Assembly: GCA_021775425.1 (NCBI GenBank)
Contig: JAJFHX010000013.1
Coordinates: 1-64,000 of the forward strand
Length of the DNA: 64,000 nucleotides
Direction: 5' to 3'
Source: Hyphomicrobiales bacterium
GTDB taxonomy: Bacteria > Pseudomonadota > Alphaproteobacteria > Rhizobiales > HXMU1428-3
Shown: one piece after another, positions 20,519-29,249 of the stretch
Position numbering within the stretch: position 1 is the stretch's first letter
Layout of the letters: the number at the start of each line of letters is the position of its first letter
Translations under genes and position numbers: made by a program
Notes under the pieces: model-generated
What the model saw: only the letters and a program-made list of their open reading frames with translations
What the model was told of the DNA's origin: nothing
Database searches by the model: none

Positions 20519-21301
20519 ATGCAACCGACAGGAACATTCATTTCAGACGGCCTCGAACTGGCTTATTTTGAACAGCAGCCAAAAGGATCATCTGAAACGG
20601 CCAGAAACGAGACCATCATCCTGGTACATGGATTTGCCTCAAACAGCCACATGAACTGGGTAACACCCGGCTGGTTCAAATACCTCTCTGAAGCGGGCTA
20701 TCATGTTGTCTCATTTGATAATCGCGGCCACGGATTAAGTGAAAAGCCGCATGATGAAGAAAAATACGGTGCTCACCTGATGGCAGGGGATGTAAATGCC
20801 CTTTGTCAGCATCTCAATTTATCAAGCATCCATTTGATGGGATATTCCATGGGCGCACGTATCTCTGCCTTTGTGACGATGGACTACCAGCATTTGCTAA
20901 AATCTGTCATTTTTGCCGGCATGGGCTTTCATATGGTGCGCGGTATGGGCAACCCTGAACCCATCGCCCGGGCACTGGAAGCTGATACGGCAGAAGAAGT
21001 CACCAACCCGGCTGCAAGAAATTTCCGCGATTTCGCAGAGGTCACAAAAAGTGATTTAAAAGCCCTCGCAGCCTGCATCCGCTCCACAAGAAAACCGGTC
21101 ACCAAAGAAGCCCTGGCGAATATCAAAGTGCCGTCCCTCGTAGCAGTCGGCACAACAGATGTGATAGCTGGCTCAGGTGAAAAACTGGTTGAACTGATAC
21201 CCGGCGCCAAACATCTCCCGATTCCTGATAGAGATCACATGCGCGCCGTGGGGGATAAAGCCTATAAAGAAGGTGTTCTGGAATTCCTGGCTGACCTCTA
21301 A
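20519..21301 (+). CDS. Alpha/beta-fold hydrolase
   Basis: 260 residues with a complete triad: Ser in MGYSMGARIS (about residue 112), an Asp in VAVGTTDVIAGS (about 221), and His in IPDRDHMRAV (about 241). The oxyanion region is LVHGFASNSHMNW. A good AGGAG ribosome site precedes the ATG. The substrate is unknown. It is divergent from the zinc-finger gene, and in related genomes, as I recall, such a hydrolase commonly precedes cysE. Confidence 0.88.
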   Translation: MQPTGTFISDGLELAYFEQQPKGSSETARNETIILVHGFASNSHMNWVTPGWFKYLSEAGYHVVSFDNRGHGLSEKPHDEEKYGAHLMAGDVNALCQHLNLSSIHLMGYSMGARISAFVTMDYQHLLKSVIFAGMGFHMVRGMGNPEPIARALEADTAEEVTNPAARNFRDFAEVTKSDLKALAACIRSTRKPVTKEALANIKVPSLVAVGTTDVIAGSGEKLVELIPGAKHLPIPDRDHMRAVGDKAYKEGVLEFLADL

Positions 21302-22384
21302 ATGCGTTGAGGTCTTAGCAACTTTTCAAACACCGTAAATCTTCTAAATATTGCAAATGTCATAAGTGTTTAAGAGCCGCAAAGTCTTATCATGTCACGA
21401 GATCACAGTGCTGATTTTTGGGCATATCAGTTCAGGATGGTTCCTCCCGAAAGAACGTTTAGCGAACATGGCGCGACATCATAGTCTTCCATAAAAATAA
21501 CTGCACTCAGATTAGTTTAAAAATAAATAGTGAGCACAAAGAACCACTTACCTCCAACACAATAAAAAAGACACATTTAGAAACGCCGCAAATATTAATG
21601 CAACGCAACTTAGTTATTCGTTCAAAAACAACAACTATAAACGAATATGTTTGCCAGAAAGTTTAAATATATAGTGTGGAAAAGTTATGGGAAACTCATG
21701 CCAGGTTGAGATCTACTGAATATAATAAAGAATAAACAAAATATACTTTGCAAATATATTACTAAAGATGCAAAGGTTAACAAAGCGTTAACTTAATGTT
21801 GCTTTATGAATACAGTCTAAATTTTCTGAATCTTAACAGCTATTAACGAATCAGTTACTCCTTATGGCTCGTAAGGGGCTGTGTCAGATAATGTCGTCAA
21901 TCCGGATACGCACCCACATTATATGTGTGTGCAAAGATTATCCTGGGTTGGCAAGTTATCGCTGGAAGTCCCAGATGCATACTTTGACCGCGGCGGTTTA
22001 AAGTTATGCGTTTGGGCTTCTCTTTAAAAGATGTTCAATTCTTTATCTCTGGGGTTCCACCAACACAAAGTTAGTAACCTTCTTCAAAGCCGGAAGAGGT
22101 CGGGGTCGCAGACGCAACGGCATCATATAAACGATGCGAAAACCCGTCTGAAGTATCAAACAAGCGTAAAATTCTATTGAAGTTGTGATGAAAGGTCATC
22201 ACTCCCGTCAGCTTAATAATAGGCGCGCTAACAACAAGGCAGCGTTTTAAAGAGCTTAAGTTTCAGAAGGAATTTATGTTTGTACAGGAAATAATGAATT
22301 GAACAACTTATAAGCCAGGGCACACAACCACGACGGAGTTTTGAATGCCGGTTTAAAGGCCGGTGCAAACGAAGGAGGCCGTCC
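21302..22384. other. 1.1-kb AT-rich non-coding region
   Basis: No supported gene. The first 550 bases are very AT-rich with a perfect CtrA-type site (21777-21792) and a TATAAT at 21721. The second half (21850-22384) is more GC-rich and contains only short frames of 20-40 codons. An inverted CCGG-TTTAAA-GCCGG element (about 22348-22364) and a strong ribosome site lie just before the next gene. It could be a long leader, an undetected small RNA, or degenerate DNA. Confidence 0.5.
21777..21792. promoter_or_regulatory. Perfect CtrA-type site TTAA-N7-TTAAC
   Basis: TTAA, seven bases (caaagcg), then TTAAC. This matches the full CtrA consensus of alphaproteobacterial cell-cycle control. It lies 590 bases upstream of the membrane protein gene at 22385. 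Confidence 0.5.
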
Positions 22385-23677
22385 ATGAGACATGTTCTTG
22401 GACTACTGGGATTAATTGCAGCGTCAGCATTGGTGGTGGTATCAGCTGCCATGAACTGGCGATTTGGCGCAAGCCTGGGCAACACTGAATTTGATGGCCA
22501 TGTTTATGGCCTCGCAAGTGTCGCAGCCGATTGCCTGAAAGCCATCGTCCCCTTCCTGATCATTTATGCGCTAAAAACCAGAAAATGGGCACAAGCTGTT
22601 GCCGGCATCGCTCTTGGTATTATCTGCACAGGCTATTCTTTGACTTCAAGCCTTGGCTTTGCTGCCTTGAACCGGGCAGACAATAATGGCGCAAGACTGA
22701 TTAAAGTTACCAAATATAACGACACAAGATCCGAGTTAAAACGACTTCAGGATCAGATTTCATGGATGCCTAAACACCGGCCCGCCAGTGCAGTGGAAGC
22801 CGAATTGCAAAACGCAACTTCCCAGCAAATCAAACTAAAAGGTCGCCGCCGCCAGACAATTCAAGAGGCTACAAAAGATTGCACGCTGACCAACTGGATC
22901 ACACGCAAATACTGCCCGGCTATTTTTGAATTGAGAAAAGAGCTGGCCATCTCCGAGGAAGCAGCCAAAATAGATGAACGTATCGTTGCGCTGAAAAACA
23001 AAATATCAGACGCAACAAGTGTTGCCGCCGCCGGCAAAACTGACCCACAAGCCGATTTCCTCTCAAGCCTGTTTGGCTTGAAACTCGAAGACACACAAAC
23101 CATCCTGATAATTCTTGTCTCTCTGTTGGTTGAGGCAGGCTCAGCGCTGGGATTGTTCGTGGTGTTCAGCATGTGGAAAATGGATGAAACACAGTTAAAA
23201 CGCCCGGTCAGACATAGAGCAACAGAACCATTTGATGAGCAAGGGCAAGGCCAGCACGTGGCAACCACGCGGCTTACAAACAGTGCACCTGAATATGAAA
23301 CAAGAAGGCAGCGTGAAGAAAGATTTCGTAGTGACAATGATAATGATCACTCAGGCATTGAAGCGCCGGCATCACTGTTGCTGGAAAACAAGCCGGAAGA
23401 AAGAGACCCGATCCTGTTGCCGAAAAATGAGATGGATCGGTATTACGAAGAACGTATTGAGATCGCTGAAGGAGAAAGCACCACGGCGACACAGCTTTAT
23501 GATGATTATTGCGAATGGTGTGACGATCAGGGTTCAAACCCGATGTCACAAATTCCATTTGGCAAACATTTGAGCAAAATGGAAATCCAGAAAGCGAAAA
23601 TCGCCGGGCGCATCCGCTACAAAGGGATACAATTGAAAAAGAAAGCCAAAACAGGAAGCTCCGTCCGTGTAGCCTGA
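22385..23677 (+). CDS. Unrecognised four-helix membrane protein with a primase-tail-like C-terminal domain
   Basis: 430 residues. Hydrophobic helices lie at about 5-22, 40-63, 68-92 and 238-263. A charged coiled-coil loop at 95-235 contains two cysteines (C166 and C177). A polar linker (265-350) leads to a small domain (about 366-418: TATQLYDDYCEWCDDQG, then MSQIPFGKHL and GRIRYKGIQLKKK). That pattern is what I remember from the C-terminal winged-helix region of P4/D5-type phage and plasmid primases, here without any primase or helicase domain. The ribosome site is very strong (AAGGAGG). The gene is followed by a terminator and stands alone in AT-rich DNA between conserved genes, suggesting acquisition. 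The function is not known. Confidence 0.8.
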   Translation: MRHVLGLLGLIAASALVVVSAAMNWRFGASLGNTEFDGHVYGLASVAADCLKAIVPFLIIYALKTRKWAQAVAGIALGIICTGYSLTSSLGFAALNRADNNGARLIKVTKYNDTRSELKRLQDQISWMPKHRPASAVEAELQNATSQQIKLKGRRRQTIQEATKDCTLTNWITRKYCPAIFELRKELAISEEAAKIDERIVALKNKISDATSVAAAGKTDPQADFLSSLFGLKLEDTQTILIILVSLLVEAGSALGLFVVFSMWKMDETQLKRPVRHRATEPFDEQGQGQHVATTRLTNSAPEYETRRQREERFRSDNDNDHSGIEAPASLLLENKPEERDPILLPKNEMDRYYEERIEIAEGESTTATQLYDDYCEWCDDQGSNPMSQIPFGKHLSKMEIQKAKIAGRIRYKGIQLKKKAKTGSSVRVA

Positions 23678-23753
23678 TTTTTCAGACAAAATAGATGATT
23701 TACAGAATTAGTCTTGACCTGTTTCAACGTTTCAAGTCTAAGACATTTTAAAT

Positions 23754-23783
23754 AGCCCCTGATGAAGGGGCTGTTTTGTTTTT
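23754..23783 (+). terminator. Intrinsic terminator of the membrane protein gene
   Basis: AGCCCCT (23754-23760), a five-base loop, AGGGGCT (23766-23772), then a T-rich run. It lies 77 bases after the stop codon. Confidence 0.8.
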
Positions 23784-24133
23784 GAAACAACAAAATGTGA
23801 TCCATAGATAGAAACTTTTTATTTGAAAGTAACTAAGCTGGGTTATAATGGTTGTAATAATCGTAAGAATTCTTAACTTAATTGAATTAAGAGAGAACGG
23901 CTCCGTAAATCTGCCTGGATTACAGGGTAAAATGAAATGCGGGCGATAATTTTAAGTAGATACAGATTAAGGCCACCTGGCGCCAGAATATATCAGTTCT
24001 GCCAGCATCAGTAATGAATGTATAATATGGCAAACTTGAGAATGATAAAGCGTCAGATAGATAAGAAGTCCCAAAGCGAATAGTTTAAGACGATTGGTTT
24101 AAAACTACCGCACAAGGGTTGAAAAGGGAAGCC
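23784..24133. other. AT-rich intergenic region upstream of cysE
   Basis: 350 bases that should contain the cysE promoter. There are several TTAA tetramers near 23870-23890, but not in CtrA spacing. I see no gene, riboswitch or strong palindrome. Confidence 0.45.
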
Positions 24134-24967
24134 ATGGCTCAGCAAGCAGAAGTGAAATCATTCGGTCAGGTAGATCCTGTCTGGCAGAAAGTCAGGCAGG
24201 AAGCAGAAAAAGCAGTAGAAGCAGATAAGGTCATCGCCAGTCTGATCTATAATGCCATTCTTAATCATCAGTCACTTGAAGAAGCCTTAAGCTACCATCT
24301 GGCACAAAGCCTCGATTATTCAGATGTTGATGCAAGTGTCCTCAATCGCACATTCAGTGAAATCATCAATAATGACGAAGCTTTCAGACAAACTCTGCGC
24401 ATAGATATGGCAGCCGTTTTTGAACGTGACCCTGCCTGTAATCGCCTGATGGAGCCATTGCTATATTTTAAAGGCTTTCACGCACTGCAAACGCATCGCT
24501 TCGCGCACCGCCTCTGGCATCGCGGTTCAAAAGACTTTTCTTACTATTTGCAAAGCCGTTCGTCGAAAATTTTCGGTGTCGACATTCACCCCAAAGCGAA
24601 AATCGGCAGCGGCATAATGTTTGACCACGCATCTGGTCTGGTGATTGGTGAAACAGCCGAAGTCGGCGATTACACCTCAATCCTTCATAATGTCACCCTT
24701 GGTGGCAGTGGCAAGGAAACCGGCGAACGTCACCCCAAAATCGGCAGCAATGTCATGATTGGCGCTGGGGCAAAAATTCTCGGCAATATTAAGGTCGGCA
24801 ATTGCGCTCGTATTGCTGCCGGCTCAGTTGTGCTGGCAGATGTGCCAAAGGAAACCACAGTCGCAGGTGTGCCAGCAAAAGTCATTGGCTCAGCCGGTTG
24901 CAACGAACCAGCCCGCACTATGAACCAGCTTCTTAATGTGGTCGCCAGCGAAAAAAACTCTGATTAA
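24134..24967 (+). CDS. cysE: Serine O-acetyltransferase
   Basis: Makes O-acetylserine for cysteine synthesis. An N-terminal helical domain (residues 1-140) is followed by a left-handed beta-helix of hexapeptide repeats with the catalytic stretch GIMFDHASGLVIGETAEVGD and NVTLGGSGKETGERHPKIG. The ATG at 24134 has an AAGGGAAG ribosome site; the in-frame TTG at 24119 overlaps that site and is unlikely. Length 277 is typical. DUF3126 follows about 180 bases downstream, a pairing common in Hyphomicrobiales. Confidence 0.97.
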   Translation: MAQQAEVKSFGQVDPVWQKVRQEAEKAVEADKVIASLIYNAILNHQSLEEALSYHLAQSLDYSDVDASVLNRTFSEIINNDEAFRQTLRIDMAAVFERDPACNRLMEPLLYFKGFHALQTHRFAHRLWHRGSKDFSYYLQSRSSKIFGVDIHPKAKIGSGIMFDHASGLVIGETAEVGDYTSILHNVTLGGSGKETGERHPKIGSNVMIGAGAKILGNIKVGNCARIAAGSVVLADVPKETTVAGVPAKVIGSAGCNEPARTMNQLLNVVASEKNSD

Positions 24968-25144
24968 ATGAAAGATAAATGAGTGCCTGCCCCGGCGGTT
25001 GCATTCACCGCCGTGCTATGCAGACAACAATCCTCAGTTATGATGTCAGGCCGGGGTGATAAAACATTTGATTAAACCGGCTGGCTCTTATAAACCTGTG
25101 CACCTGAAAAGATTCCACCAAAAAGGCCTGAAAGGGGATGCACT

Positions 25145-25357
25145 GTGACTGCTGAAGAAATCAAAAAATTAGAGACCTATTTACGCAAAGTCTTTAACTC
25201 AGAAGCGATCGAGCTGCGCCGCGCCCCGAAAATTGAAGAAATGGTTGAACTTCATAAGGCGGATGAATTTCTTGGCACCATTTATAAAGATACAGAAGAC
25301 GGTGATGTCTCCTATCAGGTCAATCTGGCAATTCTCGATATTGACCTTGACGAATAA
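25145..25357 (+). CDS. DUF3126 family protein
   Basis: A 70-residue acidic protein restricted, to my knowledge, to alphaproteobacteria and usually found next to cysE. The sequence (MTAEEIKKLETYLRKVFN, then FLGTIYKDTEDGDVSYQV) fits the family along its entire length. It starts with GTG behind a clear AAGGGGA ribosome site. The function is unknown; the small alpha/beta domain suggests a regulatory or binding role. Confidence 0.92.
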   Translation: MTAEEIKKLETYLRKVFNSEAIELRRAPKIEEMVELHKADEFLGTIYKDTEDGDVSYQVNLAILDIDLDE

Positions 25358-25456
25358 ATTAAGAACCGGGCAGTTAATCGCTATATGACTGTCGAACCCA
25401 GCAAAACCAGCTACCACAAACGGGCCCTCATGAAAAAGAATTATGAGGCCGCGGCG

Positions 25457-25472
25457 TTAACCAAAAATTAAC
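25457..25472. promoter_or_regulatory. Perfect CtrA-type site TTAA-N7-TTAAC
   Basis: TTAA, seven bases (ccaaaaa), TTAAC. It lies 126-141 bases upstream of the GTG chosen for the next gene, a plausible promoter position. Confidence 0.55.
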
Positions 25473-25504
25473 GAAACAATTAAAATCCACCACATCCTAT
25501 GTCA

Positions 25505-25544
25505 AAATGCACCTGAACCGGTTCTCTCCGGTCGGGGTGCATTT
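25505..25544 (+). terminator. Strong stem-loop between DUF3126 and the membrane protein gene
   Basis: AAATGCACC plus ACCGG pairs with CCGGT plus GGTGCATTT around a six-base loop. There is no long T run after it. It ends three bases before an ATG at 25547, which would bury any ribosome site; this is one reason to prefer the GTG at 25598. It may be a terminator or a leader regulatory element. Confidence 0.5.
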
Positions 25545-25597
25545 GCATGAGCAAACCTGCTACCTGGCTTACGAACCATCAAAAGCAGGGAGCATTT

Positions 25598-25945
25598 GTG
25601 ACAGTTGTGGCGTACCCGGATTTTAACATCATTCTGAATATCTACACCCTCGCCCTTGGGTTCACCGTTGGTGGGTTTTGCGCTTCATCCTTCGCCCTTG
25701 TGACCGGCCAGCCGTTAAAATTTGAAATGCCACGCGAGCAAAGCAACCTTTCCGTACTGATTGGCACTATGTTTCGTCTGATTGCCGGCCCCTTCATGAT
25801 CATCAGAAATACTCTGCGCGCTGTGATGATTGCCGGCCGTGAACCATATTGGGTGATGATGGCCATTGTCATTTCGGCGCTTTGGAGTTTCTGCCAGGGT
25901 GTTCTGATCGTTGAAGCCGTATGCCAGCTGAGCGCATGTTCTTAA
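25598..25945 (+). CDS. Small conserved-looking inner-membrane protein
   Basis: 115 residues from a GTG with a GGGAG ribosome site five bases upstream. The frame extends to an ATG at 25547, but that start sits directly after a strong hairpin. Two or three hydrophobic helices are visible: IILNIYTLALGFTVGGFCA, SVLIGTMFRLIAGPFMII and WVMMAIVISALWSFCQG. A conserved-looking basic loop follows the second helix. I associate it loosely with a Hyphomicrobiales domain of unknown function, possibly DUF6949, without certainty. A CtrA-type site lies upstream. Confidence 0.75.
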   Translation: MTVVAYPDFNIILNIYTLALGFTVGGFCASSFALVTGQPLKFEMPREQSNLSVLIGTMFRLIAGPFMIIRNTLRAVMIAGREPYWVMMAIVISALWSFCQGVLIVEAVCQLSACS

Positions 25946-26032
25946 TTGATATTTTGAATTTCTCTCTTGTTCTCATGTAAAAATCACAGCTACACTCATG
26001 TGATATGGAAACAAGAAAAAAGCGATATTTGC

Positions 26033-26563
26033 ATGCCCCTTTATCAGTTTGAAGATAAATCCCCCATCATTGAAGATCCTGAAAAATGCTGGGTTGCCCC
26101 GGAAGCCTCCGTCATAGGGTCTGTCACACTTGAGCAGGATACAAGCGTCTGGTTCACCGCAGTCTTGCGCGGGGATAATGAAATGATCACCATTAAAAAA
26201 GGCTCTAATGTGCAGGAAGGTGTGGTCATGCACACCGATATGGGTTTTCCACTAGTGGTAGGTGAGGGCTGCACGATTGGTCATCAGGCCATGTTGCACG
26301 GTTGCACTCTGGAAGAAAATGTCCTCATCGGTATGGGAGCAACCATTTTAAATGGCGCAGTCATTGGTAAAAATTCACTCGTCGGCGCTCATACGCTCGT
26401 CGCCGAAAATAAAACATTTCCGGAAGGAGTGCTCATCCTCGGCACACCAGCCAAAGTCATAAGAGACTTAACTGCAGAAGAAATAGAACGTCAGAAAGGC
26501 TCTGCTCTGAGCTATATTGAGAAAAGCCGAAGATTTAAAAGCAGCCTGAAACCTTTATCATAA
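26033..26563 (+). CDS. Gamma-class carbonic anhydrase family protein
   Basis: Left-handed beta-helix protein of 176 residues. The zinc-ligand histidines are visible as MHTDMGF and TIGHQAMLHGC, and the gamma-CA signatures SVWFTAVLRGDNE and NVQEGVVMH are present. YrdA/CaiE-like members of this family are ubiquitous, and not all are shown to hydrate CO2. The frame opens at 25967, but homology starts at the ATG at 26033 (MPLYQFEDKSP). It ends in a C-terminal helix typical of the trimer. Confidence 0.93.
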   Translation: MPLYQFEDKSPIIEDPEKCWVAPEASVIGSVTLEQDTSVWFTAVLRGDNEMITIKKGSNVQEGVVMHTDMGFPLVVGEGCTIGHQAMLHGCTLEENVLIGMGATILNGAVIGKNSLVGAHTLVAENKTFPEGVLILGTPAKVIRDLTAEEIERQKGSALSYIEKSRRFKSSLKPLS

Positions 26564-26649
26564 TTGTTCCCAAAGATTCAGGGTATAGCCCCATCTTTAA
26601 CTGACAACAACAGCAAAGTTATGTAGCTGAAAAACGAAATGAACCGGGT

Positions 26650-28101
26650 TCATTCATTTAAAAGATAAAGGACCAGCGAACGAAGCTCAGCCGGGGCAAT
26701 CGGTTTTGTCAGAAGTTCACAATTATAACTTGCTGCATGGGCCAGCACTTCATCTTGCGGTGTTGCAGTGATAATCACGGCTGGCAAAATATCTGAGCCA
26801 TAACGTCTGCGAACCTGACGGACAATTTCAGGACCAACCAGATCATCACCAAGGTGATAATCCGCGACAATAATATCCGGTCGCCTCTCAACCTGATCCA
26901 GCTTTTCCTGAAGTTCAGAATAGTTGGCAGCGGCAAGACATTGCGCTCCCCACTTGGCAAACAGCGTCTTTAGCGCCACCCTGACATTCGGGTTATCTTC
27001 AACTAACACAACAAAGGCATCCTGCAATTTATACCGGGTTGGAAAATTATCCTTCGGTTCATCCTGCTCATCAATGAGCTGAAATGGTTCATTGCTGATC
27101 GGCACGGTAACCTGAAAAACGGATCCCTTTTCAGGAAATGAACGAAAGTTGATTTCATGTCCTGTTGCTTCGGCCATCCGTTTAACAATGGCCAGACCAA
27201 GCCCGAGCCCATCCTGATGAATGTGCGATTTACAGCGATGAAATTCGTCAAAAATTTTATCGTGTTCATCTTCTTCAATGCCCGCACCGGTATCCCAGAC
27301 TTCAAATCGAAGCGTATCACCTCGGCGGCGACAGCCAATTAAAACGCCGCCCGTTTCCGTATATCTTAAAGCGTTGCTAATCAGGTTCTGTAATATACGG
27401 CGCAAAAAAATCGGATCAGTATGAATGATCAGCGGTAATGAAAAAACACTAAGCTTGAGATTTTTCTGTTTTGCAACCGGGGCAAAATCAGCCTCAAGCC
27501 CTTTCAGAATTCGTTCCGCAGGAAAACGACAGATTTCAGGAACACTTACCCGGGCGTCCAGTTTTGAAATATCAAACAATGTCCGCAACAATTCTTCGAT
27601 AGATAATAAAGAACGGTCAACCTGAGAAATAAGGCGCCCGGCCTGTTTAGAAACATCCTCAGTTTTTAAAGCAGACATATTCAACCGGGCAGCGCTTAAA
27701 GGTTGCAACAGATCATGGCTGGCTGCCGCGAGAAATTTTGTTTTACTGACATTAGATTGCTCAGCCTGTTCTTTGGCTATTGAAAGATCCTGATTGGAAG
27801 TTTCAAGTTCATTCAGAGCTGAACGCAGCTCCATTGTGCGCGAGCGAACCTGTTCTTCCAGCAGTATGGCTGATTGAAACAGAGAATAACTGTTAGTCCG
27901 CTGGTCCATGCTGCGTTCAACCCGGCGAATTAAAGCCTGATTTATTTTTTCGAGCTTTTCAACACGTTCGATTAACTGCGCTTCCCTCTCGCTAAGCGGG
28001 CCATCAGTGGTATATGTCGGCGCGTCTTTGTTGCTCAACAGCAAAATTGGTTTTTCCGGTGCTGTGTCAGGGGTATTTAAGGTGCCTTTATCTCTGCTCA
28101 T
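26650..28101 (-). CDS. Sensorless hybrid histidine kinase, NahK/ErcS'-like
   Basis: 483 residues. An N-terminal coiled coil (35-115) has no PAS or membrane sensor. HisKA follows with phospho-His H129 in AAASHDLLQPL, then HATPase with N box NLISNALRYT, DTGAGI and GLGLGLAIV. The C-terminal receiver (about 365-480) has its Asp in IIVADYHLG and a Lys in LLTKP. The start overlaps the FIST gene stop by ATGA, so the FIST protein is almost certainly its sensor. Pseudomonas NosP/NahK and Legionella pairs show this layout. Phosphate probably goes on to an Hpt or LuxR-type regulator elsewhere, perhaps those at 16352 or 56659. Confidence 0.92.
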   Translation of the reverse strand: MSRDKGTLNTPDTAPEKPILLLSNKDAPTYTTDGPLSEREAQLIERVEKLEKINQALIRRVERSMDQRTNSYSLFQSAILLEEQVRSRTMELRSALNELETSNQDLSIAKEQAEQSNVSKTKFLAAASHDLLQPLSAARLNMSALKTEDVSKQAGRLISQVDRSLLSIEELLRTLFDISKLDARVSVPEICRFPAERILKGLEADFAPVAKQKNLKLSVFSLPLIIHTDPIFLRRILQNLISNALRYTETGGVLIGCRRRGDTLRFEVWDTGAGIEEDEHDKIFDEFHRCKSHIHQDGLGLGLAIVKRMAEATGHEINFRSFPEKGSVFQVTVPISNEPFQLIDEQDEPKDNFPTRYKLQDAFVVLVEDNPNVRVALKTLFAKWGAQCLAAANYSELQEKLDQVERRPDIIVADYHLGDDLVGPEIVRQVRRRYGSDILPAVIITATPQDEVLAHAASYNCELLTKPIAPAELRSLVLYLLNE

Positions 28102-29249
28102 CTGCCAATCGCGATCCCTGAAAATGTCTGGTTTAAGTGCATACCGTGGATTTGCTCTCCATATGTATTAAAGCCAATCACCCGGTGATCCTTAAAAAGC
28201 TGATTAACCTGCCCCTTACTTTGATTGATTTCATACATCAGCCGCCTGAGAATGCAGTCAAATCCCAGAACCATTTGCGGTTTACCAATATTTTGCTGGA
28301 TTTCCTCCATTGTCTCTTCAATGCCCTGAACCATGTCACCAATTTCAGAAAGCGTGAAAACAATGCCTTCATCAATGGCGCAATAGAAACGAAAGGACCC
28401 ATCGGCGTTTACATCCTGGATCGAGCGAACATAATGATCACCACCAAAACAGACAGATAAAGGATGAGAGGCAAAGCTGAGGGGATTTAGATCAGTTTCA
28501 TTCACCCCAAGTGCCGTTGCATAAGCTGTCGCGGCAGGCATAGCATTGAGTTCATAGACAATCCGTTTTTCCGGGTCAGCGCGTGTAACCACAAATTTAA
28601 CAGGTGAGGGCAGGAAACTGTCACTTTTAAATATATGCAATGGTGGGCGGCTCTCAATTAACAGCAAAATAGCGGCGTTTTCTTTAATTTCACCATCATA
28701 AACAATGCTGGTTTTGCTAAATTGCAGTCCGTCACCCGCAGAACCACCAATTAAAGGAATGTCTTTAATGCCGGAATTGACAGCAGAAACCAGTCGTTCT
28801 TCACAATAGCAAAGCCCATCGACCAACATTAAAGCAAGACTATGAGGTTTATAAACACTGCGGTTTGACTGAAAGACTTCAAAACTCTTCTGAACCTGAG
28901 CTTGCCCGTCCGTAATGGTGAACTGATCGAGATTTTCAATTAAACAGCAAACAACCCCAAAATCACTGGCCCGGAACCCAACTGCGACGATAGCCCCCTC
29001 AGATAAACCTTCAGATGTCAGTTCACCCGCTGAACTACAGCCATAAACAGGTGTATTATTGAATTTCCGCCTCAGTTCAGTTGAAAATTTCGTTCCAACA
29101 TAGAGTGGGGAAAAAAACACAAGTATGAAGGCGTAGGCCTCATTCTGCAGTTGGCTATAGATATCATCAACAATATCTTCAGTCAGAGTTTTGCAGGAAA
29201 TTGCGATATCAACACTGTCAGGAGTGGTTGTTAACGGTGTTTTGTTCAT
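28098..29249 (-). CDS. FIST-domain sensor protein, NosP-like
   Basis: 383 residues comprising FIST_N (about 15-230, with PVYGCSSAGELTSEGLSEGAIVAVGF and IPLIGGSAGDGLQF) and FIST_C (about 240-380, ending in GEQIHGMHLNQTFSGIAIGR). FIST proteins bind small ligands; some, named NosP, bind heme and nitric oxide and inhibit the co-encoded kinase. I cannot assign a heme ligand from sequence. It has no signal peptide, so it is cytoplasmic. It is the first gene of the two-gene operon and has a reasonable AGGAGAG site upstream of the ATG. Confidence 0.93.
   Translation of the reverse strand: MNKTPLTTTPDSVDIAISCKTLTEDIVDDIYSQLQNEAYAFILVFFSPLYVGTKFSTELRRKFNNTPVYGCSSAGELTSEGLSEGAIVAVGFRASDFGVVCCLIENLDQFTITDGQAQVQKSFEVFQSNRSVYKPHSLALMLVDGLCYCEERLVSAVNSGIKDIPLIGGSAGDGLQFSKTSIVYDGEIKENAAILLLIESRPPLHIFKSDSFLPSPVKFVVTRADPEKRIVYELNAMPAATAYATALGVNETDLNPLSFASHPLSVCFGGDHYVRSIQDVNADGSFRFYCAIDEGIVFTLSEIGDMVQGIEETMEEIQQNIGKPQMVLGFDCILRRLMYEINQSKGQVNQLFKDHRVIGFNTYGEQIHGMHLNQTFSGIAIGR

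Noticed and set aside
21392-21484. 30-codon frame (MSRDHSADFWAY onward) after the alpha/beta hydrolase
   Set aside because: Composition is protein-like, but it is very short and has no ribosome site; too weak to annotate.
24990-25015. GC-rich hairpin after cysE as a terminator
   Set aside because: CGGCGGT/ACCGCCG forms a stem but no T run follows, so intrinsic termination is not supported.
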